From positions 372,001 to 436,000 of the forward strand of contig AP026150.1 of assembly GCA_030295235.1 (NCBI GenBank): a stretch of DNA of 64,000 bases, given 5' to 3'. Shown piece after piece: positions 11,171-22,393 of the stretch. Both the position numbers and the translations under genes were made by a program. Every line of letters begins with the position of its first letter. The stretch's first letter is position 1. Under the pieces are notes generated by a model, which made no database searches, was not told the DNA's origin, and worked only from the letters and a program-made list of their open reading frames with translations. The DNA comes from Fistulifera solaris. Lineage: Eukaryota; Bacillariophyta; Bacillariophyceae; Naviculales; Stauroneidaceae.

Positions 11171-11767
11171 ATTAGTTGTTACTTTTCTAAGAAAATATTG
11201 ATTAGCTTCTAAAATAGACTTTTCCAGCGAGAAAGAAAGAAATGCATTAAAGCGAACAACCGACAGAGATGCCAAAAAAAAAAGATTTGCGGGTTTTCTT
11301 CTTATACGTGTGTATTTCGGGGAACATTTTCACTGGCCGACGTGTGACTCCGAATGTAAGATTCGGTACTGATCACTATGGATATTGGTGAGGACAACTT
11401 GTCGTACCGAACATGTCACCACCACTCATTAGCAGCTGGTGAAAGTTCAACGATTGCCGCAGACGGAACGGATGGCAGGCGATGGAAGAAAAAGTGACGG
11501 AAAAAGTTCGGCACTTGTGCCACAGGCCCAATCTGCAAGTGCAAGAATGATTTCGAAGGAAGGTGTGACGTGAAGAAGGCTCCCTCGCTACCAGTACGTA
11601 GAGATATGAATCGTGAACTAAACTGTTTGCTCGGTCTATTCGGAAATAGCTAAGGTTAGCTATAGGACACAAGCACACGTAGCTCGTCTAGTCTGCAAAA
11701 GATGAAGACTCACTTCAAAATTCTTCAGAAAAGCTATCTTAATATTACTGTCCCGGCAACCTTAGCT
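11171..11767. other. Intergenic stretch between the two ATP-grasp genes
   Basis: These 597 bp presumably hold the promoter of copy 1 and the 3' end of copy 2. A short A run follows the 5' leader near 11274-11284. No gene or named site is seen. Confidence 0.4.
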
Positions 11768-14582
11768 TCAATACAAATCGATACGGCTAGCGGAAAAGTA
11801 GCATTGGTGGTTATGTTCGTCCCTCTTTTTGTGACCCAAGCTTTCTAGGGGATCCTCGTATTCAAACAGCATATCATCCTTTTCCAATTGTCGAACTTTA
11901 TCGGCATCTTGTCTTAAGATAGCATCATCGCGATGCATTAAAATGACACTGCCAATACTGGTGACCAGATCGACCGTGTAATCCACCTTGGTGCCCGGCT
12001 TGACACCTGTTTCCAGATACACGAACGATGGTAGCTTACGAATGATATCAAATCCGGGTGTCGACTTGACCACGCCACGCGTGTATGAAACCAGAATAAC
12101 TTCTTCGCCCGAAGCTTTGAACGGACTGGGAGGAATATCCCGTAACGCAGAGAATGCGGCTCCGTCCAGATACGAATCCACGGCCACTTCCACTTGCGAG
12201 TATCCGCCCGTGAGCGCCCGTGCGAGAGGACGCCAGTTGCCGTCGCCCCCGCGAGCCCGGCAATTCATTTCAACCAAGCATGGGCCATCCGGCGTCATCA
12301 TTACCTCACCATGAGAGGGACCATTCTTCAGACCCAGTGCATCCAGAACTTTGCGAACATATGGGATCAATATCTTTGCTTCGGGAGATTCTGAGTCCAC
12401 AGCATAGCAGCCATAATAGACAAAGGCAGCACCATTCGCTGGTCGCTTGTCATAGACCCACACCATGGTTGTCTTGTGGACGCCATTACGCGAAACGTGG
12501 TCAATGACATACTCCTTTCCACGCAGAAACTCTTGGCACAAGACTGCTGGGCACTGACCACCGTTCACCATCTGTGAGCGCATCAATAAATCAAAATGAT
12601 CCTTGGCCTCGTTAAAATTGTGACAAAGTTTTACACCGTCCGACCCGGCACTTTCCGTAGGTTTCAAAACGACAGGATAGCTCTCGGTGCGCAAAAAGTG
12701 CTCCACTTCGGCGAATGTTGTACCCGCTGCTTGACGAACTGATCGTAAACCACTGGATGCAATCAATTCTTGCTGGATCTTCTTGTCTCGTCGGTTGGGA
12801 ATTTCGGTTCCGTTGGTTCGCAACTGCAAACGTTCAGAAAGTTTATCAGCGAGATCCACACCCGCCTCACCTCCAGCAAGACAGGCAACTACGCGAAGAG
12901 CTCCCGCTGCCATCAATACAAGTTTCTGTGTGTCTCCCAGTCCTGTTGTCGGCTCCGTTACCTCGGCATGATACACAAGAGACGTACAGCTCAAAGGAAT
13001 ATGTTTCTTCATCTCTTCAGAAAACCCATCGGTCCACAGTGCGATTACCTTGTATCCGCGTTTGTAGATTTCTTCCGCAATCAAGCACCCCGTGGAATAG
13101 GGGTCCACGACTATAACTGCTTCTCGAGAGGCGTCGATCGTAGTCATCCGACGAATCATGGAACCCATGAGTTCCGGGCGATCATTGGACATGAGACGAA
13201 CCAGATTAGGACCTGATGATGAGAACGGGTACTGCGCAACGCCGGACTCGGACAGAGTTGGTAGCGCGACTGACTCTGTCCGTGGGTGGCTGAGCTGTAC
13301 TGCCACCGACTCGAAAACGAAGATTCCTTTGATTTCTTCCATGTAACGAATAAAGTTGACATCTTTCTCTAAGACAGCTGGGTCTTCATGCATGAGAATA
13401 ACACTGCCGATCCCAGTGACTAAGTCAACCGTGTAATCCACTTCGGATCCAATTTTAATACCTGTCTCGAGATAGACAAATGAAGGCAAACAACGAATCA
13501 TGTCATATCCTGGTGTTGCTTTGACCTTTCCTTTTGCGTAGGAGACCAGGATCACTTCTTGACCGGCTGCTTTGAACGGACTCGGAGGCCGTTCCGGATA
13601 TCGATGAAAGGCTTCTTCATCCAACAATGCATCTGCTGCTCCTTCCACTTGGGAGAAGCCTCCTGTTAAAGCACGACACAGAGGACGCCAATTACCGTCT
13701 CCGCCCCGAGCACGACAATTCATTTCCACCAAACAAGGACCATCGCTAGTAATGATGACTTCACCATGAGATGCACCATTCTTGAGACCCAAAGCATCCA
13801 GCACTTTGCGCACATAAGGGATGAGAATCTTGGCCTCTTCTGACTCACTATCGACCGCATCACAGCCAAAGTAGACAAAGGCAGCCCCATTGGCGGGTCG
13901 TTTGTCGTACACCCACACCATGGTCGTCTTGTGCACACCTTCGCGTGATACATGATCTACCACATACTCGTTGCCTCGTAAGAATTCTTGACACAATACT
14001 GCTGGACATTCTCCACCATTAACCATTTGCGATCGCATCAACGTATGAAAGTGATCCACCGCTTCCTCGTACGTATGACACAATTTTACACCATCCGATC
14101 CGGCCGACTCGGTCGGTTTCACGACGATCGGATAAGGTTCTGTTTTCAAAAAATCATCGACTTCCGCTAGCGTCGTTCCACCCGCTTGACGAACCGATCG
14201 CAAACCGGCTGCCGCAATTAACTCTTGCTGCACTTTCTTGTCGCGTCGATTGGGAATAGCGGTACCATTCGTACGAAGACCGAGTGCTTCCGACAGCGCA
14301 TCCGCCAGGTCGACTCCGGCTTCGCCTCCGGCAATACAGCCAATAATGTTCATACTCGTGTCTAAAACGGCTTGCTTGGTTTTTTCCAAAAGTCTCTTGT
14401 TCGTCAAGGGTATAAGCATAAGTCATGTTCTCACACGACATGGGGACATGTTGTTTCATTTCTTCCGAAAAACCCTTCGTCCAGAGACAAATGATCTCGT
14501 TGCCTCGGCGACTGATTTCTTGTGCGATCAGACATCCTGTCGAGTACGGATCAACAATAATGACAGTCGTTGTACTGTTCAT
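11768..14582 (-). CDS. Double ATP-grasp ligase-like protein, copy 2 (suspected 1-base error near the start)
   Basis: This is a tandem paralogue of the 8312-11170 gene with the same two-module layout; module 2 starts near residue 478. All key motifs are kept: VVKPTESAGSDGVKLC, CQEFLRGNEYVVDH and LVEMNCRARGGDGNW in module 1, and matching motifs in module 2. The ATG at 14582 begins MNSTTTVIIVDPYSTGCLI, aligned with copy 1. The frame changes by one extra base within 14380-14391 (a T6 and an A4 run on the plus strand). On either side the alignment with copy 1 is continuous and ungapped, so I treat it as one gene. It differs from copy 1 by Arg for His in the NCRARGG motif of both modules. Confidence 0.83.
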
Positions 14583-15115
14583 TCCTAATTTATTAGACGA
14601 GAAAGAAGGAACGGATTTGAAGCTAGGATTAGATGATGCCCTATAGCTGTGAGATTTTGCAGAATAGCGTTAGGAACGCAATGCGTAATAAAACATCGGC
14701 ACATCATTCGAACTCGAACTTCCGAAAAGCGAAGAAAACGAAAACTCCTCCGTTGGTCTTTTTCAAGATTCGTACCACGTAGTACCCGAATCATCATAGT
14801 GAATGTAGTCGTAGCGGTTCCGGAATACAGCTAGTAGTAGTATAGCATAAGAAGTAGTCTGGAGCAGAAAGCAAAACAAAAAATCGTATCGGTATCCAAC
14901 GCTACTTCCCTTTTAAGTCCAAACCGTCGAAGCTGATTGGCTGAAGGGAGCATATCCAAGGGCGCCCAAAAAAGAAAAAATGAAACGGGAAACGAAGCAT
15001 GCGTGTGCTACCATCGCATTATTATCGTTGTCATTGATGATTATCATCATTTTCGGCTGAAAATAGTCCCCGCAAACTTCTCTTTTTTGTATCCTTTATC
15101 ATAGTAACGCATAAC
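14583..15115. promoter_or_regulatory. Divergent upstream region of ATP-grasp copy 2
   Basis: No gene is supported in these 533 bp. The stretch contains AGTAGTAGTAT-like short repeats near 14830-14845 and an ATTGG box near 14935. Confidence 0.35.
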
Positions 15116-15972
15116 ATGAGCCGTCGACAAGAAAAGGGCCCTCTTTTGAAGCCCATTCCCCAGAAACGCCTCTCCGCAGCTCAAAAGGCATTTCGGCCCA
15201 CGAAAGACGAAGAACCGTTTCCCGTTTACCAATTGTTGCGAGAGCCGTGTGACTTCGACGAGCTAAACTTGCAAGAAGATATCAAGCTTACTATCTGGCG
15301 GGAAAACGGCACAATGATTTGTATTGGTCGTTTTTCTTTTCGGAAATACAAGGAACGAAAACTGGAATTTTGGATCAACGGTATCCGCCGTGCGATTTAC
15401 GGCAAAAAGAATGCTTCCATTACGGAAACGGCAATTTTCTTCTAGTCGCTCAAGCGTCGAGGAGGAGGATTAGGGATCACAAAAACTAAAAAATTCAACA
15501 TCTCAGCAATCTCAGCCAAGCAACTCGCTCAAGCCTTGGATGCAAATCCCGAGCGGAGGAGCACAAAGCCTTAAAGACCTTTATCGTCGAATACCTGTAC
15601 CCAGATGACCCAACATATGAAGCGCTGGAGCGGCTGCTTTCACGCAATCGCAACATCATTGTCTACAACGAAAACCATAAGCGATGCTCGAATGGATCCA
15701 AAATGGACCAACTGTATGCGCTAAACGCCTTCTATAGCGGTTCAGCAGCACTGGTCAAGGAATCGATGGAAAATCGACCGCCGCTGGTGACTACGGCTTT
15801 GTTGGAAAGTGCTGCGGAGAACTTTCAGTACACAGCACTCTTGTTGTCGAACCATACCGACGTGCTCTGCGAGTTTGTGAGTGTTATCGATTTAAATTAC
15901 GTTGTCGCGTTGAAACGTTTAATGGAGCAGCCCCCACATGCTGCCAAGAAAGCCCTACGCACGGAAATGTGA
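15116..15972 (+). pseudogene. Broken gene of unknown function
   Basis: Not recognised. ATG 15116 opens 109 codons (MSRRQEKGPLLKPIPQKRLS onward) that end at TAG 15443-15445. The same frame resumes as plausible protein to about 15560, and the adjacent frame then stays open from about 15540 to the stop at 15970-15972 (for example FIVEYLYPDDPTYEALERLL and TALLESAAENFQYTALLLSN). So one in-frame stop and one frame shift separate parts that look like one helical protein of about 285 residues. The stop is not in a homopolymer, which favours a real pseudogene over a sequence error. A spliced gene is possible but I see no good intron. Confidence 0.5.
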
Positions 15973-16330
15973 TTCTTTTCGTACCGATAGCTTATATATT
16001 TTACTGAGTTTGCACAATATAATTTCATTGATACGACGAGTTGTCAAGCGTACGCTATCTATAATTTTCGGTACCATCTAAAATGACTAGTCAGGATTCA
16101 TCTATAAAAGATTTAGTTCCGATGTACTTGAACGCGTTTTTTTGGGGTGAAGCTTCGTCTTGTTCGAGCAATCCTAGCCTAGGTACCGTTACGATAACGA
16201 AGCTGCACCCCCGCTTATTATACGTTTGACAGAATCTTCGCATTTACAAAAGGATCGCTTGAGCATTATATAAAAGGGTATTGTCATTCATTATACGCAA
16301 GAAAGAAGCTACAACTAGTTATTGCATAAC
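15973..16330. promoter_or_regulatory. Upstream region of the SLC35F6-like gene
   Basis: No gene is seen in these 358 bp. A perfect 10-bp palindrome TGACTAGTCA lies at 16084-16093. Confidence 0.4.
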
Positions 16331-17679
16331 ATGACAGGCGGCGGCGACTCGACGGCGCACAAATCGTGCAGTCTCACGGAAACCATTATCTTTTGCTGGC
16401 GATTGTCTCCGGAACGGCGTGCTCGATTTGCAGCAAAACGATGATGGAACAACACGCCATCGGCATCGATGGAGATTACGAAAAATTTGAAAAACCTTTA
16501 TTTCAGACATTGGGAATGTTCATTGGGATGATTGCGGGTTTGTTTATGCACGCGATTGTCATGTATTGGAAGATTCCGTTTCCGGGGTATGTCTTTCCGT
16601 CCAGCGCATCGCCGAATGGTGGTGCGGTTCCGACCGAGAAGGATCGTCTTTTGAAGCAGTTGCCGACTCTGGAGCAGCCTGAGACACAGGCGGTACCCGT
16701 CTGGATGTATTTCTTTCTCATCATTCCGGCCATCTTCGATTTAGGGGCCACGGCACTCTGTATGATGGGATTGCGATACTTGGATGTGAGCATCTATCAA
16801 ATGCTGCGCGGTAGTGGCATTATTTTTGTCGCACTCATGAAGCAGCATGTTTTGAAGGACCGACTGTACAATTTTCAATGGCTCGGTGTCTTTTGGAATG
16901 TCGTCAGTGTGCTGTTGGTGGGAGGAACGGCTTTGTTGAATTCTGCGGACGAATCAACATCCAATGTGGACCCCGGCAAAGCCATGCTGGGCCTGGGACT
17001 GGTACTCACGGGAGCATTCGTGCAAGCACTGCAATTTGTGTTTGAAGAAAAGGTAATGACGATGGATGTTCCTTCGCCTCCGTTATTGCTGATCGGAATG
17101 GAAGGTTTGTGGGGGACCCTTCTGTCGTTGTTCGTACTCTACCCGGTTGCCTACTACTTGCCGGGAGATGACCATGGCTCGTACGAAAACCCGTTCAATA
17201 CATGGTACATGCTGGTCAACTCGACAGACCTTCAGATCTGGTTCTTTGTTTACTTCTTCGCCATTTTTGGTTATAATCTCTTTGCTGTCCTAGTCACGTT
17301 CTTGCTCAACAGCGTGTGGCATGCCATTCTGGACAACTTTCGTCCCATTACAGTTTGGGGTACCGATATGTTTATCTTTTATTTCATTTCGGCTCAGTTT
17401 GGAGAGACCTGGACCCCGTATAGTTGGATTCAGTTGGTGGGGATGGCGGTCCTTTTGTACGGAACGGCGATTTACAACGCTCCCAATTCAGGGAGCTTGC
17501 GTTTGGAAGGCGGACCCGAGGGTTGTTGCCTCAATTTTCGTGACGAATACGAAGACATTGAACGGCGATTGGAAGACGAGCGGTTGCATGCCGAATGGCT
17601 CAATCGCAAAATGTCGTTTGCGGAGACACGTCTTACCGGATCGTTCGCTGGAGAGTGGTTGGGGAGCACGCGCTTATAA
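16331..17679 (+). CDS. SLC35F6-like multi-pass transporter (DMT superfamily)
   Basis: The protein resembles SLC35F6/ANT2BP, a member of the drug/metabolite transporter superfamily in endolysosomal or mitochondrial membranes whose substrate is poorly known. About ten hydrophobic segments are present. Family-like stretches include LFQTLGMFIGMIAG, IPAIFDLGATALCMMGLRYL, SIYQMLRGSGIIFVAL, FVQALQFVFEEKVM, GMEGLWGTLLSLFVLYP and LVGMAVLLYGTAIYNAP. The cytosolic tail is charged. The only good ATG is 16331. It is one base out of frame with the body, and one extra A in the run 16361-16363 would join them (HKIVQSHGNHY). I read this as a homopolymer error. The gene converges on the amine oxidase. Confidence 0.83.
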
Positions 17680-17983
17680 AAAAGAGGGCGGCTTTCTTGA
17701 AATCTTCTTACAAAAGGCTAAGTTAAGGTTACTTAGATGATGCTATTGCATGGCATTTACGGTTTGCGCGTCAATTCTACAGATTACTTCACAACGAAGC
17801 TATGACCTGAGCATTCAGGGCTTCGTTCGAAAATCTTACCATCGGACGCATTTGCCGATTATCGCTTGGACATTCGTCGTTTCAAAATGATAATGATAGG
17901 CTTAGACGGGCTTTTAGTGGATGTCTCTTTAGTCCACCGTATCAAATCAGACAAAGTAGCACCGCAATAAATTACAAAGGATA
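17680..17983. other. Gap between convergent genes
   Basis: These 304 bp hold the 3' ends of the transporter and the amine oxidase. No gene is seen. Confidence 0.4.
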
Positions 17984-19151
17984 TCATGTTGCGTCCAAGA
18001 GCACCTTTTGAGCAACTTGTCTTCCAGACAAAATGGCACCATGCACAGACGCAAAGTGCGGTTCGTTTAAGTAAGCACCAGCGAAGTATATCTTGTCATC
18101 GACCGGCTGTAAGATCGTTCCCTGGTGAAATGGCGGAGTATAACCTGCTTCCCACGACTCTTCAATGAACGGTTCCTTTGACCAGTTTTGTACGCGGTGT
18201 TGAATATAATGCTCGCTGGCCTTCCCACGAAAAATGGTGTCGAGCTCATTCATGTGAAACTCAAACAACTCCTCGTCACTCAACTTGATCAGATCACTCG
18301 TTTCTGCGCCCCCAGCTGACAGCATAGTCAGAACGTTCCTTCCAGTTGGCTTTTCGAAAACACCGTCGAAATAGATTCGATAGGAATCAAGGATGGTATA
18401 GTCTTTGTAAAATTGCTCGTCGAATTCAAACCATATTTTGAAACCTTCGTACGGTACCACCTTGTCTATTTCTGTCGTTTTCGCAGTAGGAAGATCCGGC
18501 ACATATTCAATTCTTCCATTTTTTAACATGGTCGGGGGGAACGGCAAGTATTACTTTGTCTGCCTCCAAGGTATCTCCGGCAGCGGTTGTAACTTGTATC
18601 TTAGCGCCCGTGTAATCAATAGTTGTCACAGGTGTATTCAACTGCACACGGTCCTGAACATACGTATGCATATAGTCATTAAGGTAGGATTTCCATGTTG
18701 TGCTTTTGAATTTCCACTCTCGATAGAAAAGCCAGCGTAGCGGCAAAGGCACTTTGACGCGATCACCAAGAACCTGGCGGTATCTTTCGGGTCGATAAAC
18801 GATGGTTTCCTCGGTTACAGTATCATTAAACAATATCATATCTTGCAATATACGCGGGTGCGTATGAATCCACTCGGCCCCTAAATCAAGCGGTATATCG
18901 ATGAAATCATCCATTTCCTGGACTCGTCCACCAATCTCCTCCTTGGCCTCGAGAATTTGATAGTTGCGGAAGCCAAAATATTCCAGTGTGTAGGCAGCCG
19001 AGATTCCCGCTGGTCCTGCACCTATAATGATAATGCTGCCCTCGTAGTCTGTCGAGTCGAGCTCCAAAGGTGGAACCTCACTATATCGGCCATTTTTCCA
19101 GATGAACGCGTCGAAAGTGCACCACAGCACAAGAAGAAAAGGTAAGTACAT
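17984..19151 (-). CDS. Secreted or ER flavin-dependent amine oxidase (polyamine oxidase type)
   Basis: FAD-dependent amine oxidases oxidise polyamines or other amines and release H2O2. From ATG 19151 there is a hydrophobic signal (MYLPFLLVLWCTFDAFIWKN), then the dinucleotide-binding motif IIIIGAGPAGISAAYTLE, the acidic end of the second strand (ILEAKEEIGGRVQEMDDF), and LDLGAEWIH. The C-terminal part has KIYFAGAYLNEPHFASVHGAILSG, the FAD-closing motif. A one-base shift falls in the G6 run 18534-18539; one G fewer restores AVPPTMLKNGRIEYVP, which matches the decayed paralogue. About 388 residues. The inverted neighbour 19762-20913 is a broken copy. Confidence 0.82.
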
Positions 19152-19761
19152 CAAACAGATGGGTGGCTTACTTAAATCAAGCGATGTCAAATGGATTACT
19201 CCCCAGTATTTTGTATCGTTTTTGTTTAAATCATGACGTTGCCGATCGGCTTGTCGGCATGAGAGTTGCGCTTGTGTTAGCATTGTTCGTTTACGGTCTT
19301 GTGGAAAGTTGGCGGTTGGCGCGCACTTCCTCAATGTCCCTTTTCGTGGTTTTTGAATTTTAAAAATAAGTACGGAGTACTGCGCAAATAGGGCCCGATC
19401 AGCAATGACCTGGTGAGCTTTATTCTCTATAGTAAATCGTCCATTGACAGATTTGCTTTGTCCATTCTGCACATAATTTCTCATTGTCTTTTTTTATGAC
19501 TTTTAGGATTTAAGGATAAAGACACTCCGAACTCCGAAGTATTTTTTTTCTTGTTTTCGTCGGAGAAAACATTCGGCGTCTCGACTGCAATGCATCACAT
19601 TGCAACACTTCTCTTCGAGCGACTTTCAACATTGCACATGCACAGCATTGCACGATAGGTAGGAAAACAAAGCAACGTATCCCCTATAACCGACTCAGAA
19701 CGAAGACGAAATCGGTTGAACTTTCTATTAAAGTTCGCACGAAAACGAAACAGAAGAGCCC
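19152..19761. promoter_or_regulatory. Region between the head-to-head amine oxidase copies
   Basis: These 610 bp separate the starts of the intact and decayed copies. A TACGGAGTACTG motif lies at 19371-19382. No gene is seen. Confidence 0.4.
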
Positions 19762-20913
19762 ATGATATCCATACTCGTCCTTGCTCTCTTTCTCCAAACA
19801 TCCGATGCCCTCTTCTGGAGGCATGGCCGATAAAGTGAAGTTCCTCCGCTAAAGCTGAGTTCCACGGATTACACCGGAAAGATCATCATAATTGATGCAG
19901 GGCCGGCGGGGATCTCGGCTGCCTACACTCTTGAGTATCTGGGCTTTCAGAATTACCAGATACTCGAGGCAAATGCGAAAATCGGCGGACGAGTTCAGGA
20001 GATGGATGATTTTATAGACTTGCCTCTCAATGCAGGGGCCGAATGGATACACACACTCTCGAATCCTACAAGATATGATACTATTCGATGATGTCGTTAC
20101 CGATGAAACCATCGTCTATCGACCGAAACAATATCGCTGGGCTGTCTTTCGTGATCGCATCAAAGTTCCCTTACTTTTCCGTCAATTCTTCTATCGAGAA
20201 TGGAAGTTCAAGCGCACCACCCGGAAATCCTATCTCAATGATTACCTGTATTCGTTATGTCCAAGATCGATCGTGTGCAGGTTGGAGCACCTGTACAAAC
20301 AATTGACTATGCTGGCGCTAAAATCCAAATCACCACCACCAATGGGGATATATTCAAAGCGGACAAAGTGATCGTCGCCGTTCCTCCCACGATGTTACAA
20401 AATGGAGAACATTGATTTCATGCCGGGTCTTCCTAGCTCAAAAGCGGCAGAGATCAACAAAGTTGAGATGTCCGAAGGATTCAAGATCTGGTTTGAGTTC
20501 GACGACCGGTTTTACCAAGATTACACCATCATCAATTCATACCGAATCTACTTTGATAGTGTTCTGGGCAAGCCAACGCAGAGAAATTTATTGACGCTGC
20601 TGTCGGCCGGTGAAGAAGTTACTGGTGATCTGGTCAAGCTCAGCGACGAAAGCTTGTTTGAGTTTCACATGAAAGAGCTCGAGGCCACTACGTACAGCAT
20701 CGAATCCAGAACTGGTCGCAGGAACCATACATCAAGGAAACATGGGAGGTGGGTTACAATTCGCGCTTCGACAAGGGAAGGATATTACAGCCAATTGACG
20801 AAAAGATCTACTTTTGTGGGGGTTACTTAAGTGGTGACCATTATGCTACCGTGCATGGTGCCATTCTATCTGGGAGAGAAGTTGCACAGAAGGCCCTCAA
20901 AGTTGCTGCATAA
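19762..20913 (+). pseudogene. Decayed amine oxidase paralogue
   Basis: It is an inverted copy of the 17984-19151 gene. A signal peptide (MISILVLALFLQTSDA) starts at ATG 19762. TAA then stands where the intact copy has Tyr (CGA TAA AGT, against Arg-Tyr-Ser). The FAD motif reads IIIIDAGPAGIS, so the first Gly of GxGxxG is Asp. Further shifts follow near 20040-20060, 20270-20300, 20330-20405 and 20690, yet similarity runs to the end (MPGLPSSKAAEINKVEMSEG, VHGAILSGREVAQKALK-like). A changed binding residue, a stop and several shifts together make this a true pseudogene rather than a base-calling artefact. Confidence 0.8.
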
Positions 20914-21247
20914 CTTCTTGGGGTGTTTCATATCCCTCGCATAATCTTATCATAAACTATAGATGATTCAGATTGTTAGACCTATCAATTTTAAATTTTC
21001 TCGGTTGATAATATTGTTTAGGTAATTGACAGCTAGGCATGGCTTTAGTTTTAAAAAAATAGTGATGACGCCTTTGCACTTTATTCCCAATCTTCCTGAA
21101 GCGAATCACGACTTGTGAAGAACTCGCGTCCATTAATTTAGCTCACTAGGCAGAAACTGAAGTAAACCACGTTGTAGCAGTAAAGTTGTTCTTTCCTCTT
21201 TAAAGTTTGCTCAGCGAACTGGCGATTGCAGACTTGATCAGAGACGC
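20914..21247. other. Gap between the decayed oxidase and the hydrolase
   Basis: These 334 bp lie between convergent 3' ends. It is A/T-rich and no gene is seen. Confidence 0.4.
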
Positions 21248-22393
21248 TCATTGTGTTGATGGCACTGCATCCGATGCAGAAGTCGGCGTTTGTGTTGCGA
21301 TGCGCTGCAAAAATTGCAACAACAGCGGATGCACCAATTCTGGTGCTTCATCGTGAGGACAATGTCCGACTCCGTCGAACCCTTCGACCCGCTCGACCGT
21401 CGGCATGCGAGACAGTGCCTCCACACGCGGACCCGGTGTCCACGGATCATCTTTGCCGTAACAGATCCACACGGGTTTTTGGACTTGCTGTAACTGCTGT
21501 TCGGGCAAGGGACCTGCTGAATATGATAACGTATCAAAGACGACCCGACTGGATCCTTCCGTCAACAGCGGATCCAGTAGAACTTGTACCAACGTATCAT
21601 CTACGGCCTCGGTCCGCGCATACGGCTCTTTCAATATTTGTTTGACGGTATCGGGTTTGGCCAAGGCATCAAAGACTGTTTTCCCATACTGTCGCAACAG
21701 CGACTGCACCGTCCGTAAGATGGGCATCACGACACCAGCCAATGGCACTTCCGCGGAATGCAACTCCCGAAAATTAGGACTGACCACAAAGGCCCCGTCA
21801 TACAGTTCTTCGTCGTCGTCGTCAATGAGACACTGCAATGTACTAATGGTCCCAATGGAGTTGCACACTAACGTCACTTTTTCCTTGGGTTGGATCACTT
21901 GCTTCGTAAAGTCAGTCAACAGATCACTCCACGTGAAAAAGTTGTAACAACTTGACACTGGATGACGCAAATCCACATTCGCGATGCGTGTTTCGCCCCT
22001 TGCGGTCCCCAATTCGACATTTTTTATGACAGACGGTGCATCTTTAAAGCGAGCATATTCTCCGCACAAATGGGGTGAATAAGACGGCGGTTTATCCGAA
22101 TATCCCGATCCCAACAAATCAACGGCATACGTGCGATAGCCGCGTTCTCCCAATTCCTTCAATGTTTTGCGCCAGTGATCGCTATTGACAAATAAACCGT
22201 GCACCAGTAGTACAGGTTTTCCTTCCGGTGGACCGGAAACTTGGTACCGTATCTTCGTTTCGGCTTTCCAATCATAAAATTGATTGAGAAGACCCGTGGC
22301 TGGACTGATTTTAGGGGGAGCGGAGAGTCCTTGACTCGTCCAAAGGGGAAAGACGAAAAGTAAAAACACACAAGTGATCCTTTTTATCATCAT
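21248..22393 (-). CDS. Alpha/beta hydrolase, probably plastid or secretory
   Basis: The 381-residue protein from ATG 22393 has a signal-like N-terminus (ITCVFLLFVFPLWTSQGLSA) and an alpha/beta-hydrolase core: PVLLVHGLFVNSDHWR (oxyanion HG), YRTYAVDLLGSGYSDKP, nucleophile elbow TLVCNSIGTIS (Ser near residue 179, CxSxG rather than GxSxG), acid at WICYGKDDPWTPG and the base at GVGHCPHDEAPE. The GHCPHDE ending is like that of plant chloroplast hydrolases related to pheophytinase, as I recall them. The substrate is unknown. An insert (about residues 100-150) sits between strand and elbow. It diverges from the SDR gene across a minisatellite. Confidence 0.82.
   Translation of the reverse strand: MMIKRITCVFLLFVFPLWTSQGLSAPPKISPATGLLNQFYDWKAETKIRYQVSGPPEGKPVLLVHGLFVNSDHWRKTLKELGERGYRTYAVDLLGSGYSDKPPSYSPHLCGEYARFKDAPSVIKNVELGTARGETRIANVDLRHPVSSCYNFFTWSDLLTDFTKQVIQPKEKVTLVCNSIGTISTLQCLIDDDDEELYDGAFVVSPNFRELHSAEVPLAGVVMPILRTVQSLLRQYGKTVFDALAKPDTVKQILKEPYARTEAVDDTLVQVLLDPLLTEGSSRVVFDTLSYSAGPLPEQQLQQVQKPVWICYGKDDPWTPGPRVEALSRMPTVERVEGFDGVGHCPHDEAPELVHPLLLQFLQRIATQTPTSASDAVPSTQ

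Noticed and set aside
8312-11275. Longer ATP-grasp copy 1 starting at 11275
   Set aside because: The codon there is TTG. The first in-frame ATG is 11170, and the paralogue starts at a matching place.
16366-16368. GTG start for the SLC35F6-like gene
   Set aside because: Nuclear eukaryotic genes rarely start with GTG. An ATG 35 bp upstream fits once a likely homopolymer error is allowed.
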